Shown: positions 32,419 to 42,109 of the stretch, one piece after another | Position numbering within the stretch: the stretch's first letter is position 1 | Layout: every line of letters starts with the position of its first letter | Origin: Pedobacter roseus | Lineage (GTDB): Bacteria > Bacteroidota > Bacteroidia > Sphingobacteriales > Sphingobacteriaceae | DNA length: 64,000 bases | Reading direction: 5' to 3' | NCBI RefSeq assembly: GCF_014395225.1 | Contig: NZ_CP060723.1 | Location: 2,046,001 to 2,110,000, forward strand | Made by a program: the position numbers and the translations under genes | The notes under the pieces: model-generated | The model's database searches: none | Seen by the model: only the letters and a program-made list of their open reading frames with translations | Told to the model about the DNA's origin: nothing

Positions 32419-35277
32419 CTAAGGTTTCTCATCGGTTAACTCAAAACCCCAGGTTTTTCCTTTTTCGGTTGCAGGCACTCCGCTTGTCATCCAAACCGGT
32501 GCTTTTGCTCCTTTTAAATAATAATCAAAAAACTGTTGTTCGCGTATCTGTATGTCTTTACGGTTTTGGCGTTGAACCAGATTGTGTGCTTCGCCGTTAT
32601 AGTTTAACATCCAAACTGGTTTGCCCAGGCGACGTAAACCGGTAAACATTTCAATTCCCTGGTACCAGGGCACAGCACCGTCGGCATCATTTGCCATTAC
32701 CACCACTGGTGTATTTACTTTCGGGAACATAAATAATGGAGAGTTCTCGATGTATAATTCTGGTTTTTCCCAAAGGGTTGCACCAATACGGCTTTGTGTT
32801 TTTTCGTACTGAAACTGACGGTTCATACCGGTTTCCCAACGGATACCACCATAAGCAGAAGTCATATTGGCAACTGGAGCACCAGCCCATGCAGCTGCGT
32901 ACATGTTATTTTGGGTAATCAGATAAGCCACCTGGTAACCGCCCCAGCTTTGGCCCTGAATACCAATTTTAGTACCATCAACCCAACTGTTTTTCTTCAA
33001 ATTTTCTACGCCTGAATTGATAAACTCAACTGCAGATTTACCCGGGTGACCAGTTTCATAGCTAATATCCGGTGCGAAAACCAAATAACCATTACTTACA
33101 AAATATGAGATATTTAAACGTGATGGAGTAGGAGCAGGTGCCTGGTAAGTATATAAACCATCAGTAAGTTTCTCATAAAAATAAGCAATCATCGGATATT
33201 TTTTGTTTGGATCGAAATTTTCTGGCTTATACAAAATCCCTTCTGCTTTATACCCCTTTGGTGTAGTCCATTTTACCAATTCTGCCGTTCCCCAGTTATA
33301 ATTTTGTTGTTGAGGATTGGTATTGCTTAGTTTAGTTTCTGTTTTAAAATCAGTGGTTACATAAACATTCGGAGATTCTGCATAATTGGCTTTATCGTAA
33401 ATGTAAACATCGGCATCCTTAGCTTTTACCAGGTTCGAATATTTAAATTTGGCCATTACCACCAATTCAGGAGCTTTAGATGAGCCTACATTGGTACGGT
33501 AAAAACCGTTTTCTTTGGTTACATTATTGAAACCATCTAACCAAACCAACTCATTTGCTTTTACAAATTTACTATCCGCATTGCGCTCAAATCTATTTTC
33601 TGGCTGTAACCTTTCGTAACGGAAAGTAAGGTTGTTAGCCCTTCCGAAACCTGCAGTAATGTTTTTTGGTGCCGTTTTTCCATCTGGAGTGAACGACCAG
33701 ATGTCATATTTATCGTAAATTAATACAGCTTTATCACCTTCAGTCCAGGTGGCTAAACCATAAGCAGAAGGTAAATCCGGTACGTCGTTTTCTTCATCAA
33801 CAAATTTTTCTGATAATCCAGCATTCAATATGGTTACTTTTCCCGTGGCTACACTGTAAGTATTCCAGCTACCAGCTTTTCTATCAAAATATAAAACATA
33901 GTTTCCACCTGGAGAAGCCATTGCATAACCGCTTAAATTATCAATGATTTTCTTTTTCTGGCCATTTTTAGTATCAACTAAATAGTAATCTTTTGTGGTA
34001 GAACCACTCCATTGCGATTCAATCCTGCGACCATAATCTGTAGAAGCCAAAACTACATTTGCATCACCTTCGGCGATCATATTCGCATCAGGCAATTTTA
34101 AATCTGTTAACGGAATTACTTTAGGATCGCTGCTGTAAACATCGATAACAGACAGATAGCTTTTTTTACTGTCCCTATCTGCATTTTTAAGCTGCATAGG
34201 CTGCAAATAATCATCTTTATAGTTCCAAACATCAACTTTTGCCACTTCAAAATCTACGATTGTAGTATCTTTTGGCTTTTTAATGGGAGAGATGCCAAAA
34301 AACAATTTCTTGCCATCTTTACTGAAAGTAATTTTCCCTTCGCCGTTAACCGACCATTTTGCAGGTAGGCCCGGCATATCGAAATCAACTAATATTTGTG
34401 CAGTATCAAGTGTTAGCGAATTATAATAGATGTTATAATCTTTTACTTCCTGTTTCTCAGGGCTTTGCTCTCCAACAAAAGCCACATGTTCACTTTCCTC
34501 ATCAAACGTAAAGTTTTTGAAACTTCCTTTGCCTTTGATTAAGGTTTTTAATGTACCTTTTTCAGTATTCAGTAAAAATACACCCTGTGGCGCAGTTTTA
34601 TCTTTTTTAGATCCACTACAAGCAAAAACCAGTTGTTTACCATCCTTACTGAAATAATAATCGGTAACGAATTTATAGGTTTTTTCTGTGCCGGTTAAAA
34701 GATTTTTGACCACCAAATCAGTACCTTCTTCAGTTTTACCTTTGGTAGCAGGTTCATCATCTGCAAAATCGAATTCAGCATCTTTTTTCTCGGCAGGTTT
34801 TACAGTTTTCTTTGCAGTGTCGGGCTTTTCTGTTAAATAAGCCATCACACCCGAACCTTCCTCTGGAAATTTAAAAGATTTTACCCTTGCTACCTTAGTA
34901 ACCGTATTGGCAGTGAGGTTGGCAATGCCCAATGAATCTTTTGGTAATTCGTCAGCCTTTTTCTTTTTTATTTTAGCCTGACGTAAGTCTTTATTTAAAG
35001 GACGGATGTTAAATGCAGCAAATTTAGAATCCTTGCTAAACTGCGAATTCATCCCTCTCGGAATGTTCAGTTTTGCGTTGGTTTTGATATTGGTAAGGTA
35101 AAGTTGCGCGTCTCCTTCTTGCTGCAGGATGCTGTACATGGCCCAAACGCCATTATTGGATAGTTGCTTTGTACCCACCGATTCCCAGGTATCATACACC
35201 GTATGATCTAATGGTTTCTTTTGTGCGTAGGCAAAGCTGACAACGAAAAACAGAATAATTGTTAGTCTCTTTTGCAT
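32419..35277 (-). CDS. S9-family (prolyl oligopeptidase) serine peptidase, secreted
   Basis: This 952-residue protein has a signal peptide (MQKRLTIILFFVVSFAYAQ), an N-terminal seven-bladed beta-propeller region (about 40-660, many YFSKDGKQLVF-type repeats) and a C-terminal alpha/beta hydrolase. Catalytic triad: Ser777 in GQSWGGYQ, Asp866 in NDADGAVPW, His898 in GEAHNL. It should cleave short peptides in the periplasm. A low-complexity Lys/Ala/Asp-rich insertion lies near residues 150-185 (TAKKTVKPAEKKDAEFD). It is a single gene with no clear operon partner. Confidence 0.92.
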   Translation of the reverse strand: MQKRLTIILFFVVSFAYAQKKPLDHTVYDTWESVGTKQLSNNGVWAMYSILQQEGDAQLYLTNIKTNAKLNIPRGMNSQFSKDSKFAAFNIRPLNKDLRQAKIKKKKADELPKDSLGIANLTANTVTKVARVKSFKFPEEGSGVMAYLTEKPDTAKKTVKPAEKKDAEFDFADDEPATKGKTEEGTDLVVKNLLTGTEKTYKFVTDYYFSKDGKQLVFACSGSKKDKTAPQGVFLLNTEKGTLKTLIKGKGSFKNFTFDEESEHVAFVGEQSPEKQEVKDYNIYYNSLTLDTAQILVDFDMPGLPAKWSVNGEGKITFSKDGKKLFFGISPIKKPKDTTIVDFEVAKVDVWNYKDDYLQPMQLKNADRDSKKSYLSVIDVYSSDPKVIPLTDLKLPDANMIAEGDANVVLASTDYGRRIESQWSGSTTKDYYLVDTKNGQKKKIIDNLSGYAMASPGGNYVLYFDRKAGSWNTYSVATGKVTILNAGLSEKFVDEENDVPDLPSAYGLATWTEGDKAVLIYDKYDIWSFTPDGKTAPKNITAGFGRANNLTFRYERLQPENRFERNADSKFVKANELVWLDGFNNVTKENGFYRTNVGSSKAPELVVMAKFKYSNLVKAKDADVYIYDKANYAESPNVYVTTDFKTETKLSNTNPQQQNYNWGTAELVKWTTPKGYKAEGILYKPENFDPNKKYPMIAYFYEKLTDGLYTYQAPAPTPSRLNISYFVSNGYLVFAPDISYETGHPGKSAVEFINSGVENLKKNSWVDGTKIGIQGQSWGGYQVAYLITQNNMYAAAWAGAPVANMTSAYGGIRWETGMNRQFQYEKTQSRIGATLWEKPELYIENSPLFMFPKVNTPVVVMANDADGAVPWYQGIEMFTGLRRLGKPVWMLNYNGEAHNLVQRQNRKDIQIREQQFFDYYLKGAKAPVWMTSGVPATEKGKTWGFELTDEKP

Positions 35278-35505
35278 TTTGAAATGTTAAGTAATTTGTT
35301 GGTTCAGATTTAATCTCCTAAAATTGGAATTTTTTAGCTTATTCGGAAACTTGTATGTCAAATATTACAATTAAAAAGGGAATTGGTGAGGTAAAACGTA
35401 AGATGGACGATGGAATTAGTCAGAAGTCCGGGGTCGGACGACCGAAGTTCATGCTGTCATGAATTAACGCTTAGCGCTCTTAGCTCTATCCCCTCAGCCC
35501 TAAGC

Positions 35506-35540
35506 AAAAATCCCCGATCACTTATAAGTAACCGGGGATT
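35506..35540 (-). terminator. Terminator after yidC
   Basis: On the minus strand AATCCCCG and CGGGGATT enclose an inner ACTTATAAGT palindrome, followed by T residues. It lies 22 bp after the yidC stop. Confidence 0.8.
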
Positions 35541-35561
35541 CCATATCGTTTAAAAGCAAAA

Positions 35562-37358
35562 TTACTTTTTAGCTTGTTGTTGTTGACGCATATAATCGTC
35601 TAAACGCTGTTGGAATTTAGATTTTTTCTTTTTCTCATCAGCTGGTCTCGCTTTATTCTGTTGGATCAAAGCATGGATTTTCTCATCGTCAACCATTTTA
35701 CGAATTAAGAACTGCTGTCCAAAAGTCATTAAGTTGGCTAAGAAATAGTAATAGTTCAAACCTGCAGGATAACTATTTAACACACCCAAGAAAATGACCG
35801 GCATAATGTAACCGATATACTTCATCTGACCAGTTGCACCAGAAACCTGGTTGTTAAAATAAGTCATAATCAATGTAGAGATCGTCATCAATACACACAT
35901 TAAACTTAAGTGATCACCAATAAATGGAATTTTTACACCGAATTTAATAAACTCATCATAAGTTGATAAATCTTTCATCCACAAGAAACTATGTCCACGT
36001 AACTCAAATAAGTTAGGAAAGAAGAAGAAAAAGGCCATAACCAAAGGCAATTGGAGCACCATTGGTAAACATCCGCCCAATGGGTTTACACCAGCTTTCT
36101 TATATAACTTTAAGTATTCCTGTTGAACAAGAGTTGGATTATCTTCACCTACTTTAGCTTTAATTTCGTCCATTTCTGGTTTTAAAACCCTCATTTTAGC
36201 CATTGATAAATATGACTTGTAGGTAAGTGGTGATAAAGCAAGTTTTAACAAGATGGTTAATACCAGAATGATCAGGCCGTAATTCCAGCCGAAACCGTTT
36301 AAGAAATTAAATACCGGTAATACGATAAAACGGTTAATGTATTTTAACGGCCAGTAACCCATATCAACCTGTTGTTCCAAATCATATCCCTGTGCTTTTA
36401 AAGCAGAGAATTTATTGGTTCCGAAGTAGAATTCCATTTCATATACCTGATTTGCAGTATGCGCATAAGGCAATTGCATATTGGCATCATAAAACTTCAC
36501 CTGACCTGGAGCCGTAGGGATTTTAACTTCTAAACTACCTTTTTCGAAAGCTTGTTTAGAGATTAATGAAGCCGAGAAGAAGTGTTGTTTAAAAGAGAAC
36601 CATTGGATTTTACCTTTTGTTAAATCTTCTTTTTCATCTTTCGAAACACTCAGGTGGTTTACATCGCCATCTAAATATTTGTAATATGGTGCAGAGTAAC
36701 GGTGCTCACTTTCGATCGATTTTTCTTGCTGTAATAAGATCGTCGACCAGTTTAAACCAATAGTATTACCAGCAATTACCTGTTGTAAACCAACTAAATT
36801 AACATTGAAAGCTACTTTGTTGCTCAGGGCTTTTAAATCGTAAACGTATTCTACGTAAGCATTGGCGCCGTAGTTGGCACGCATGGTAACCGTGTTACCT
36901 GTTTTGGTTGATGTAAAATATAAATCGTTGGTATTGATTACTTTACCAGCCGCATTTAAATTTAAACCAAACTTGTTCTCACTACCAGCAAATAAAATAA
37001 GTGGTTTTCCAGAAAAGGTTTTCTGGCCTTTAACTTCTACTGAGGTAATTTTACCACCTTTATTACTTAAGGTGATCAATAAATTTTCATTTTCTAAAAC
37101 AGTATTTGCTTCAGTACCTGTTAATGCAGTGCCAAAAGGACCTTTTAATGCTAAAGAATCTACAGCTGGGTTCGCTGCAATTGCAGCTGTTTTAGTGGTG
37201 TCTTTTTGTACCGGTGTTGCACCAGCTTTTTTCAAAGAATCCAGACGCTCTGTTTCTTTGGCTTTTTTAATTTCAGCCTCACTTGGCCTAAAAAAGTAGA
37301 ACGATCCTGCCAAAATGATCATGATCAGGAACAGTCCTGTGAAGGTATTTCTATCCAT
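35562..37358 (-). CDS. yidC: Membrane protein insertase YidC
   Basis: This 598-residue inner-membrane protein inserts and folds membrane proteins, alone or with SecYEG. It has an N-terminal TM (MDRNTFTGLFLIMIILAGSFYFF), a large periplasmic beta-sandwich domain (about 60-340, SGGIVLNKG-like NKGGKITSVEVKG), and the conserved five-helix insertase region (about 360-575): NYGLIILVLTILLKLALSPLTYKSYLSMAKMRVL, GGCLPMVLQLPLVMAFFFFF and QFLIRKMVDD. Basic tail QRLDDYMRQQQQAKK. It lies 21 bp behind pyrG on the same strand, the usual Sphingobacteriaceae pairing, and ends at a terminator. Confidence 0.96.
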   Translation of the reverse strand: MDRNTFTGLFLIMIILAGSFYFFRPSEAEIKKAKETERLDSLKKAGATPVQKDTTKTAAIAANPAVDSLALKGPFGTALTGTEANTVLENENLLITLSNKGGKITSVEVKGQKTFSGKPLILFAGSENKFGLNLNAAGKVINTNDLYFTSTKTGNTVTMRANYGANAYVEYVYDLKALSNKVAFNVNLVGLQQVIAGNTIGLNWSTILLQQEKSIESEHRYSAPYYKYLDGDVNHLSVSKDEKEDLTKGKIQWFSFKQHFFSASLISKQAFEKGSLEVKIPTAPGQVKFYDANMQLPYAHTANQVYEMEFYFGTNKFSALKAQGYDLEQQVDMGYWPLKYINRFIVLPVFNFLNGFGWNYGLIILVLTILLKLALSPLTYKSYLSMAKMRVLKPEMDEIKAKVGEDNPTLVQQEYLKLYKKAGVNPLGGCLPMVLQLPLVMAFFFFFPNLFELRGHSFLWMKDLSTYDEFIKFGVKIPFIGDHLSLMCVLMTISTLIMTYFNNQVSGATGQMKYIGYIMPVIFLGVLNSYPAGLNYYYFLANLMTFGQQFLIRKMVDDEKIHALIQQNKARPADEKKKKSKFQQRLDDYMRQQQQAKK

Positions 37359-37379
37359 TATTTATGTTTAATACTGCTT

Positions 37380-38996
37380 TTAATTCGTTTTCTTTTTCGC
37401 AAACTCCATCGCAGCGGCGACAAATTTAACAAAAAGTGGGTGAGGATTAGCAACTGTTGATTTTAATTCTGGGTGAAACTGTCCGCCAACGAAAAAAGGA
37501 TGGTTTTTAAGCTCCACAATTTCAACCAAATTGGTTTGAGGATTCATACCCGATGCAATCATACCGGCATCCTCATATTGCTTTAAGTAAGCATTGTTAA
37601 ATTCGTAACGGTGACGGTGACGCTCATTGATGTGCGATTTTCCATAAATAGAAAAAGCTTTTGTTCCCTTTTTAATGTCGCAAGGATAAGAACCCAAACG
37701 CATCGTTCCACCTTTATTGGTAATTTTTTTCTGCTCTTCCATCATGTTAATTACCGGATTAGCAGCATTTTCTTCAATTTCAGTAGTGTGCGCATCTTTT
37801 AAGCCCAAAACATTGCGCCCAAATTCGATAACTGCACATTGCATACCCAAACAGATTCCAAAGAAAGGAATGTTGTTTTCGCGAACATATTTAATGGCAT
37901 CAATTTTACCTTCTATACCACGGCTACCAAAACCAGGAGCCACTAAAACACCTTGTAAATGACCTAATTTTTCTTTTACGTTATCAGGAAAAAGACCTTC
38001 AGAGTGGATATATTCAACTTTAACCTTACATTCATTTTTCGAACCTGCATGTACAAAAGATTCGATAATTGATTTATAAGCATCAGGTAATTCTACATAT
38101 TTACCAATCAAACCGATTTTTACTTCAGCCGTTGGGTTTTTTAAACGGCCTAAGAAATCTTTCCAGCTTTCCATATCCGGATCGTTTTTGGTAGGCAGTT
38201 TTAATTTCGCTAGTACAGTTTTATCTAATTGTTCTTTTAACATCAACAATGGCACATCATAAATAGTTGATGCATCCATCGATTCGACTACCGCATTGAT
38301 GTTAACGTTACAAAATAATGCAATTTTTTTTCTAATCTCGGGACTGATGTGATGCTCGGTACGGCAAACCAAGATATCTGGCTGGATACCATATTCTAAT
38401 AATGCTTTAACAGAGTGTTGTGTTGGTTTTGTTTTTAACTCACCAGCAGCCGCTAAATAAGGCACAAGGGTTAAGTGAATTACGATGGCGTTAGTACTGC
38501 CTTCTTCCCATTTAAACTGACGTACGGCTTCAATAAAAGGTAAAGATTCAATATCACCCACAGTTCCGCCAAGTTCGGTAATTACAATGTCGTAGTCGCC
38601 GCTATCGCCCAAAATGCGCATGTTGCGTTTAATCTCATCTGTAATGTGTGGCACAACCTGAACGGTTTTACCTAAATATTCACCTTTACGCTCTTTGTTA
38701 ATCACATTCTGGTAAATACGACCAGTAGTAATGTTATTTGCCTGTGAAGTTGGAACGTTAAGGAAACGCTCATAATGACCAAGGTCCAGGTCGGTTTCTG
38801 CACCATCTTCGGTTACAAAGCATTCGCCATGTTCGTATGGATTTAAAGTTCCCGGATCGATATTGATGTACGGATCGAATTTCTGGATGGTTACACGGTA
38901 GCCACGTGCCTGTAAAAGTTTAGCTAAAGATGCGGAAATGATGCCCTTACCCAAAGAGGAAGTAACACCGCCCGTAACAAAAATATACTTAGTCAT
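37380..38996 (-). CDS. pyrG: CTP synthase
   Basis: This 538-residue cytoplasmic enzyme makes CTP from UTP, ATP and glutamine. It starts [19 protein letters not shown] (ATG 38996); a further 61 codons are open upstream but lack any homology and include the promoter, so they are excluded. Amidoligase domain about 1-268 ([32 protein letters not shown]), then a class I glutaminase domain with Cys nucleophile in FGICLGMQ and FHPEL near the end. Length is normal. It is co-transcribed with yidC. Confidence 0.97.
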   Translation of the reverse strand: MTKYIFVTGGVTSSLGKGIISASLAKLLQARGYRVTIQKFDPYINIDPGTLNPYEHGECFVTEDGAETDLDLGHYERFLNVPTSQANNITTGRIYQNVINKERKGEYLGKTVQVVPHITDEIKRNMRILGDSGDYDIVITELGGTVGDIESLPFIEAVRQFKWEEGSTNAIVIHLTLVPYLAAAGELKTKPTQHSVKALLEYGIQPDILVCRTEHHISPEIRKKIALFCNVNINAVVESMDASTIYDVPLLMLKEQLDKTVLAKLKLPTKNDPDMESWKDFLGRLKNPTAEVKIGLIGKYVELPDAYKSIIESFVHAGSKNECKVKVEYIHSEGLFPDNVKEKLGHLQGVLVAPGFGSRGIEGKIDAIKYVRENNIPFFGICLGMQCAVIEFGRNVLGLKDAHTTEIEENAANPVINMMEEQKKITNKGGTMRLGSYPCDIKKGTKAFSIYGKSHINERHRHRYEFNNAYLKQYEDAGMIASGMNPQTNLVEIVELKNHPFFVGGQFHPELKSTVANPHPLFVKFVAAAMEFAKKKTN

Positions 38997-39049
38997 GTTT
39001 GTGATTTTTGACGGCAAAATGTAATTATTGCCGCTTTTTGTACGGGATA

Positions 39050-39057
39050 CAAAGGTA
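39050..39057 (-). promoter_or_regulatory. pyrG promoter -7 element (TACCTTTG on the minus strand)
   Basis: A perfect TAnnTTTG box about 54 bp before the chosen pyrG ATG. It supports the shorter start. Confidence 0.65.
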
Positions 39058-39341
39058 AGAAAATTCCTTGTTTCCGAGCATGAAAAAAGAAGATATTTTA
39101 AATATGATAAAGCAATGTGATTCAGGAAAATAGCTCTAAGAAAGGTTTGATTCCATTTTTTAGAAAAATAAAATGACAAATTTAAAGCGTTTATTACGGT
39201 AAGATATTAATCATGTTTCGATCAATCAGAAGCTAAATAATTAAAAATAATCCCTTAATGGTAAGCGATTTAAAATATGTATTCTATCATTAAGATGTTA
39301 AGGTAGTTAAGAAATAACCCTATAGCCTAATTTAAGCACTA

Positions 39342-39815
39342 TCATTTATTGGCTGATATCAACTTTTTAATCAACACAATTTGCCCTAAATGATAATAGC
39401 TGTGTTCGATAACGGCTTCAATATTCCGTAAATAAGTGCCATATTTTTCGTCCACAAAATTATCATTAAATTTTTCTTCGGGCATTTTTTCAACCGCAGA
39501 TGCAAAAAGTTCAGCATTTGTCAAAAACTCATCAACAAGTTTTTTCCAATCATTATCTGAATGTATTGGTGGAAGATTAAAACTGTATTGGTCTTTAATT
39601 TCTAAAGGTTCGCCATTAAATACGTGTAAAAGTCCTACCAAATAATAATTGATGTGGTAAGTTAGGGCTGCGATGGTATTTAAATTTTCTACCTGATGGA
39701 TAGCCTCTTGCCAATTAATTTTTTCTAATTGATCTTTATAATTGGTATTGGCTATCCAATAGCCGTTTAGAAAAACCTCTTTTAAGCGATTTGCAATTAA
39801 AATAGATTTTTTCAT
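39342..39815 (-). CDS. DinB-family four-helix protein
   Basis: This 157-residue helical protein has the DinB metal-site pattern: His in LTYHINYYLVG (about residue 53), and His-x3-His in IEHSYYHLGQIVLIKKL near the end. DinB/DUF1569-type proteins are metal-dependent thiol S-transferases or stress proteins of unknown substrate. It is the last gene of a three-gene cluster, 8 bp after the HAD gene. The first ATG gives a family-normal length. Confidence 0.8.
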   Translation of the reverse strand: MKKSILIANRLKEVFLNGYWIANTNYKDQLEKINWQEAIHQVENLNTIAALTYHINYYLVGLLHVFNGEPLEIKDQYSFNLPPIHSDNDWKKLVDEFLTNAELFASAVEKMPEEKFNDNFVDEKYGTYLRNIEAVIEHSYYHLGQIVLIKKLISANK

Positions 39816-39823
39816 AAGATTCC

Positions 39824-40294
39824 TTAAGCAAATTCGCTTTGACTTTTTTCAGCCAGTTCGAGTACCTCATCTGCCAAATAATCCGTTAAACCAACTGATG
39901 CACTGGTTTGGATCAGTCGTTGTTTTAAAGATTGAGGCAAATCATTAAGCGATTTATCGTCGTCAAGGATAATGAAATCTTCATTATTAAAATGTGAATT
40001 AAACCAGTTTAAAATCTCACTCTTTCTATTTACTAGATCGGTGTTATCTGGGAGGCGGTCAATTTTGCTTAAACTGATATTTCTAGTTTTAAAAATATCG
40101 AGCCATTGATTTAAACTGTACTTAAACTTGTGCGAAGTGGTAAGAACAATTTCAAAATTATGATGATGAAGAATTTTATTTAGTGCTTTAACTGCTTTAG
40201 GATTAAACTCGACAAAGCCATCTGCTAAAATCTCTGGTTTTCTCCAGGAGTTAGCAGGTACCATTACGCCGTCTATGTCTAATAATAAAAACAT
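39824..40294 (-). CDS. HAD-like protein of the Swiss-Army-Knife RNA-repair type
   Basis: This 156-residue haloacid-dehalogenase-fold protein has motif I FLLLDIDGVM (Asp-x-Asp), motif II VLTTSHK and motif IV IILDDDKSL. The short, cap-less form with LDIDGV...TTSHK...W matches HAD domains of SAK RNA repair proteins (PF18143-like), proposed to be 2'- or 3'-phosphatases. Placement in this family is from motif style only. It lies between the DGHHR-motif gene (16 bp upstream) and DinB (8 bp downstream), all on one strand. Confidence 0.75.
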   Translation of the reverse strand: MFLLLDIDGVMVPANSWRKPEILADGFVEFNPKAVKALNKILHHHNFEIVLTTSHKFKYSLNQWLDIFKTRNISLSKIDRLPDNTDLVNRKSEILNWFNSHFNNEDFIILDDDKSLNDLPQSLKQRLIQTSASVGLTDYLADEVLELAEKSQSEFA

Positions 40295-40310
40295 AATACG
40301 AATTTACGTT

Positions 40311-40694
40311 TTATTTTATCAATTCGAATATTTTTTCTAACGATATATTATTAAACTTTGCATCTAACTCATTCATTCTCTTGATCTTTAACTTAGTGTC
40401 CCACTCTTCAGCAACAAATTCTACTTTGTGCCATTCACATACATTTGTAGCGCTGGTTTTACATGATGGTATCCTGCCCAGATTAATATCTGCTAATATT
40501 GAACTAATATAACGATGGTGACCATCTATTATAAAGTTATCACATACTTTAATATCATCAAATTTAATTCCTTTAATCATCTTTCTATACATCCGATTAA
40601 TTACCGGTATAGAAAGTTTGGTATGCGTTGAAAGTAAGTCAATCTTTTTTGACTTTAAATTTTCAGAAATAATTTCGCGACTAATATCTCCCAT
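40311..40694 (-). CDS. Small ParB/sulfiredoxin-like protein with DGHHRY motif
   Basis: This 127-residue protein has NFIIDGHHRYISSILADI near residue 55, the GHHRY box of the ParB N-terminal/Srx-like NTP-binding fold. The rest (SIPVINRMYRKMIKGIKFDDIKVCDN before it, an A+T-rich C-terminus) gives no clear second domain. Free-standing copies of this fold include nucleases, kinases and nucleotide-dependent switches, so function is open. It begins the cluster with the HAD and DinB genes. Base composition is lower in G+C than in the flanking pyrG, suggesting acquired DNA. Confidence 0.6.
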   Translation of the reverse strand: MGDISREIISENLKSKKIDLLSTHTKLSIPVINRMYRKMIKGIKFDDIKVCDNFIIDGHHRYISSILADINLGRIPSCKTSATNVCEWHKVEFVAEEWDTKLKIKRMNELDAKFNNISLEKIFELIK

Positions 40695-40879
40695 ATTATT
40701 TTTTTTATATTTTTCATGGGATGTTATTCTAGTGCTTAATTAGCATCAAAATACGATGTTTAGTTTATGGACAAAACATTATCTAACTAAACAGAAAAAA
40801 GGAATGGATTTTAGCGCAACGATATATTGTTATGCTTTCGAATAAATATAGTAATTAATTTTATGATTAGGAAGATGGC

Positions 40880-41422
40880 TTAACAGCAATTATAATAAAT
40901 CTTCACCTTCTGCTCCTTTTCGCTCCAGGCAATGTAAATGTTATTTTCTTTACCCAAACGGTATTTAAAGCCATTTAATCCTGATTTTTTTAGCTCTTCG
41001 TAAAGTGCTTTATCTGGTGTGTATTTATCAGCCTTATCGTCAGGCATTACTGCAGGTTCAAGAAAATTATCGTCGCTGAAAAAGTCGTCTGCAATGGTTT
41101 TTAAGAAAATAACCTGGTCTTTCTCTTTTGATAGGTCTACATTGGGGTCGGTATTGCTCACCAGTTCGGTTCCCTTGATTTTAGCATTATAAATCTCTTT
41201 TCCCTCCGCATTTTTTATAGTAAAATTCAATACCATTTCTTCAGGTTTCCTTCCGGTGAGTTCAATTTTAAAAGTATCTGATTTTTTTAAATCCGAAAAA
41301 GATTTGGCTATAGTTTGATTTACATTTTTAAACTCAATGGCACCAGCTTTCTTTTCTCCACCGGATTTGCAGGCAGCCAATAAAATAACACCAAAGGCAA
41401 CGAAAAGTAATAATTTCTTCAT
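40880..41422 (-). CDS. Hypothetical lipoprotein
   Basis: This 180-residue protein starts at ATG 41422 with MKKLLLFVAFGVILLAAC, a lipoprotein signal with lipobox LAAC and the following KSGGEKK linker. The open frame begins ten codons earlier (MFKLEFVVLI), but that part spoils the signal. The mature protein is charged (Lys/Asp/Glu) with beta-like segments and ends in an unusual Cys-Cys (KIYYNCC). No family is recognised. It lies 40 bp after an outer-membrane-like protein on the same strand and is probably co-expressed. Confidence 0.7.
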   Translation of the reverse strand: MKKLLLFVAFGVILLAACKSGGEKKAGAIEFKNVNQTIAKSFSDLKKSDTFKIELTGRKPEEMVLNFTIKNAEGKEIYNAKIKGTELVSNTDPNVDLSKEKDQVIFLKTIADDFFSDDNFLEPAVMPDDKADKYTPDKALYEELKKSGLNGFKYRLGKENNIYIAWSEKEQKVKIYYNCC

Positions 41423-41462
41423 AATCAAAACTACAAATTCTAATTTAAACAACTCTTCAAAT

Positions 41463-42020
41463 TTAAAAAATATAGCCTATCGAAAGCCAAAATTGAAAAT
41501 CGAGGTAACCTTTTGGATTAGGATTAGAAGCATAATTAGTTACGTTAAAATACCGCCCGTAACCTAAAGCTCCTGTGGTTTCTAATAAAAAACGTTTTTT
41601 GGGAATAAACAAAAAGCCGATGTTTCCGCCGGCACGTATAGAATTTGCCGTAAAATTCCGGCTCGCAATACTGATAAAACCTGTACGATCCATATATCCA
41701 TCCCTATTGATCGTTTTATTTAAGTTGCCAACATATAAACCATAAAAGGGGATGAGGTCGCCTGGGGTAATTTCGTCAGAATATTTTTTTGCCCTTAATA
41801 AAAAACCATCATATTTATAATACCTTCCAATATTAAGCTCTCCCGATGTATATGAAAGTTCAATGCCATATTTATTAGAAAAAGTTTTTTCGATAGAGAA
41901 AGAGGGACGTTTTGCAACTAAGTTAAGCAGGTTGCTTTTAACTTCAAATCCTACTGGCTCTTGAGCACGGATAACCGTTGCCAGTAAGATAAAAGAGAGC
42001 ATATAGATGATTTTTTTCAT
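41463..42020 (-). CDS. Hypothetical outer-membrane beta-barrel protein
   Basis: This 185-residue protein starts at ATG 42020 with signal peptide MKKIIYMLSFILLATVIRAQ. Strands alternate hydrophobic/polar and end with aromatic residues (LDFQFWLSIGYIF), as in small Bacteroidota OM barrels (VGFEVKSNLLNLVAKRPSFSIEKTF at the start). No name or ligand can be given. It is divergent from the MarR-GNAT gene across an 89-bp spacer that holds that gene's promoter and operator-like palindromes, so the regulator might also control it. Confidence 0.7.
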   Translation of the reverse strand: MKKIIYMLSFILLATVIRAQEPVGFEVKSNLLNLVAKRPSFSIEKTFSNKYGIELSYTSGELNIGRYYKYDGFLLRAKKYSDEITPGDLIPFYGLYVGNLNKTINRDGYMDRTGFISIASRNFTANSIRAGGNIGFLFIPKKRFLLETTGALGYGRYFNVTNYASNPNPKGYLDFQFWLSIGYIF

Positions 42021-42072
42021 TTTGATTAAATTAAATATTTTACCCGACATATAACCATAATATTTTTTTTCT

Positions 42073-42098
42073 TATATTTGCGTAACTGATTACGTAAT
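42073..42098 (+). promoter_or_regulatory. marR-gnat promoter with overlapping operator-like palindromes
   Basis: A perfect -7 box TATATTTG (42073-42080) is followed at once by CGTAACTGATTACG (42081-42094, 5-bp arms) and the overlapping perfect palindrome ATTACGTAAT (42089-42098), covering the expected transcription start. It is a good autorepression site. Confidence 0.55.
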
Positions 42099-42109
42099 TA
42101 ATTATTGTT

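Noticed and set aside
37380..39179. CTP synthase with a 61-residue N-terminal extension
   Set aside because: The extension spans the -7 promoter box and has no homology. [18 protein letters not shown] is the family start.
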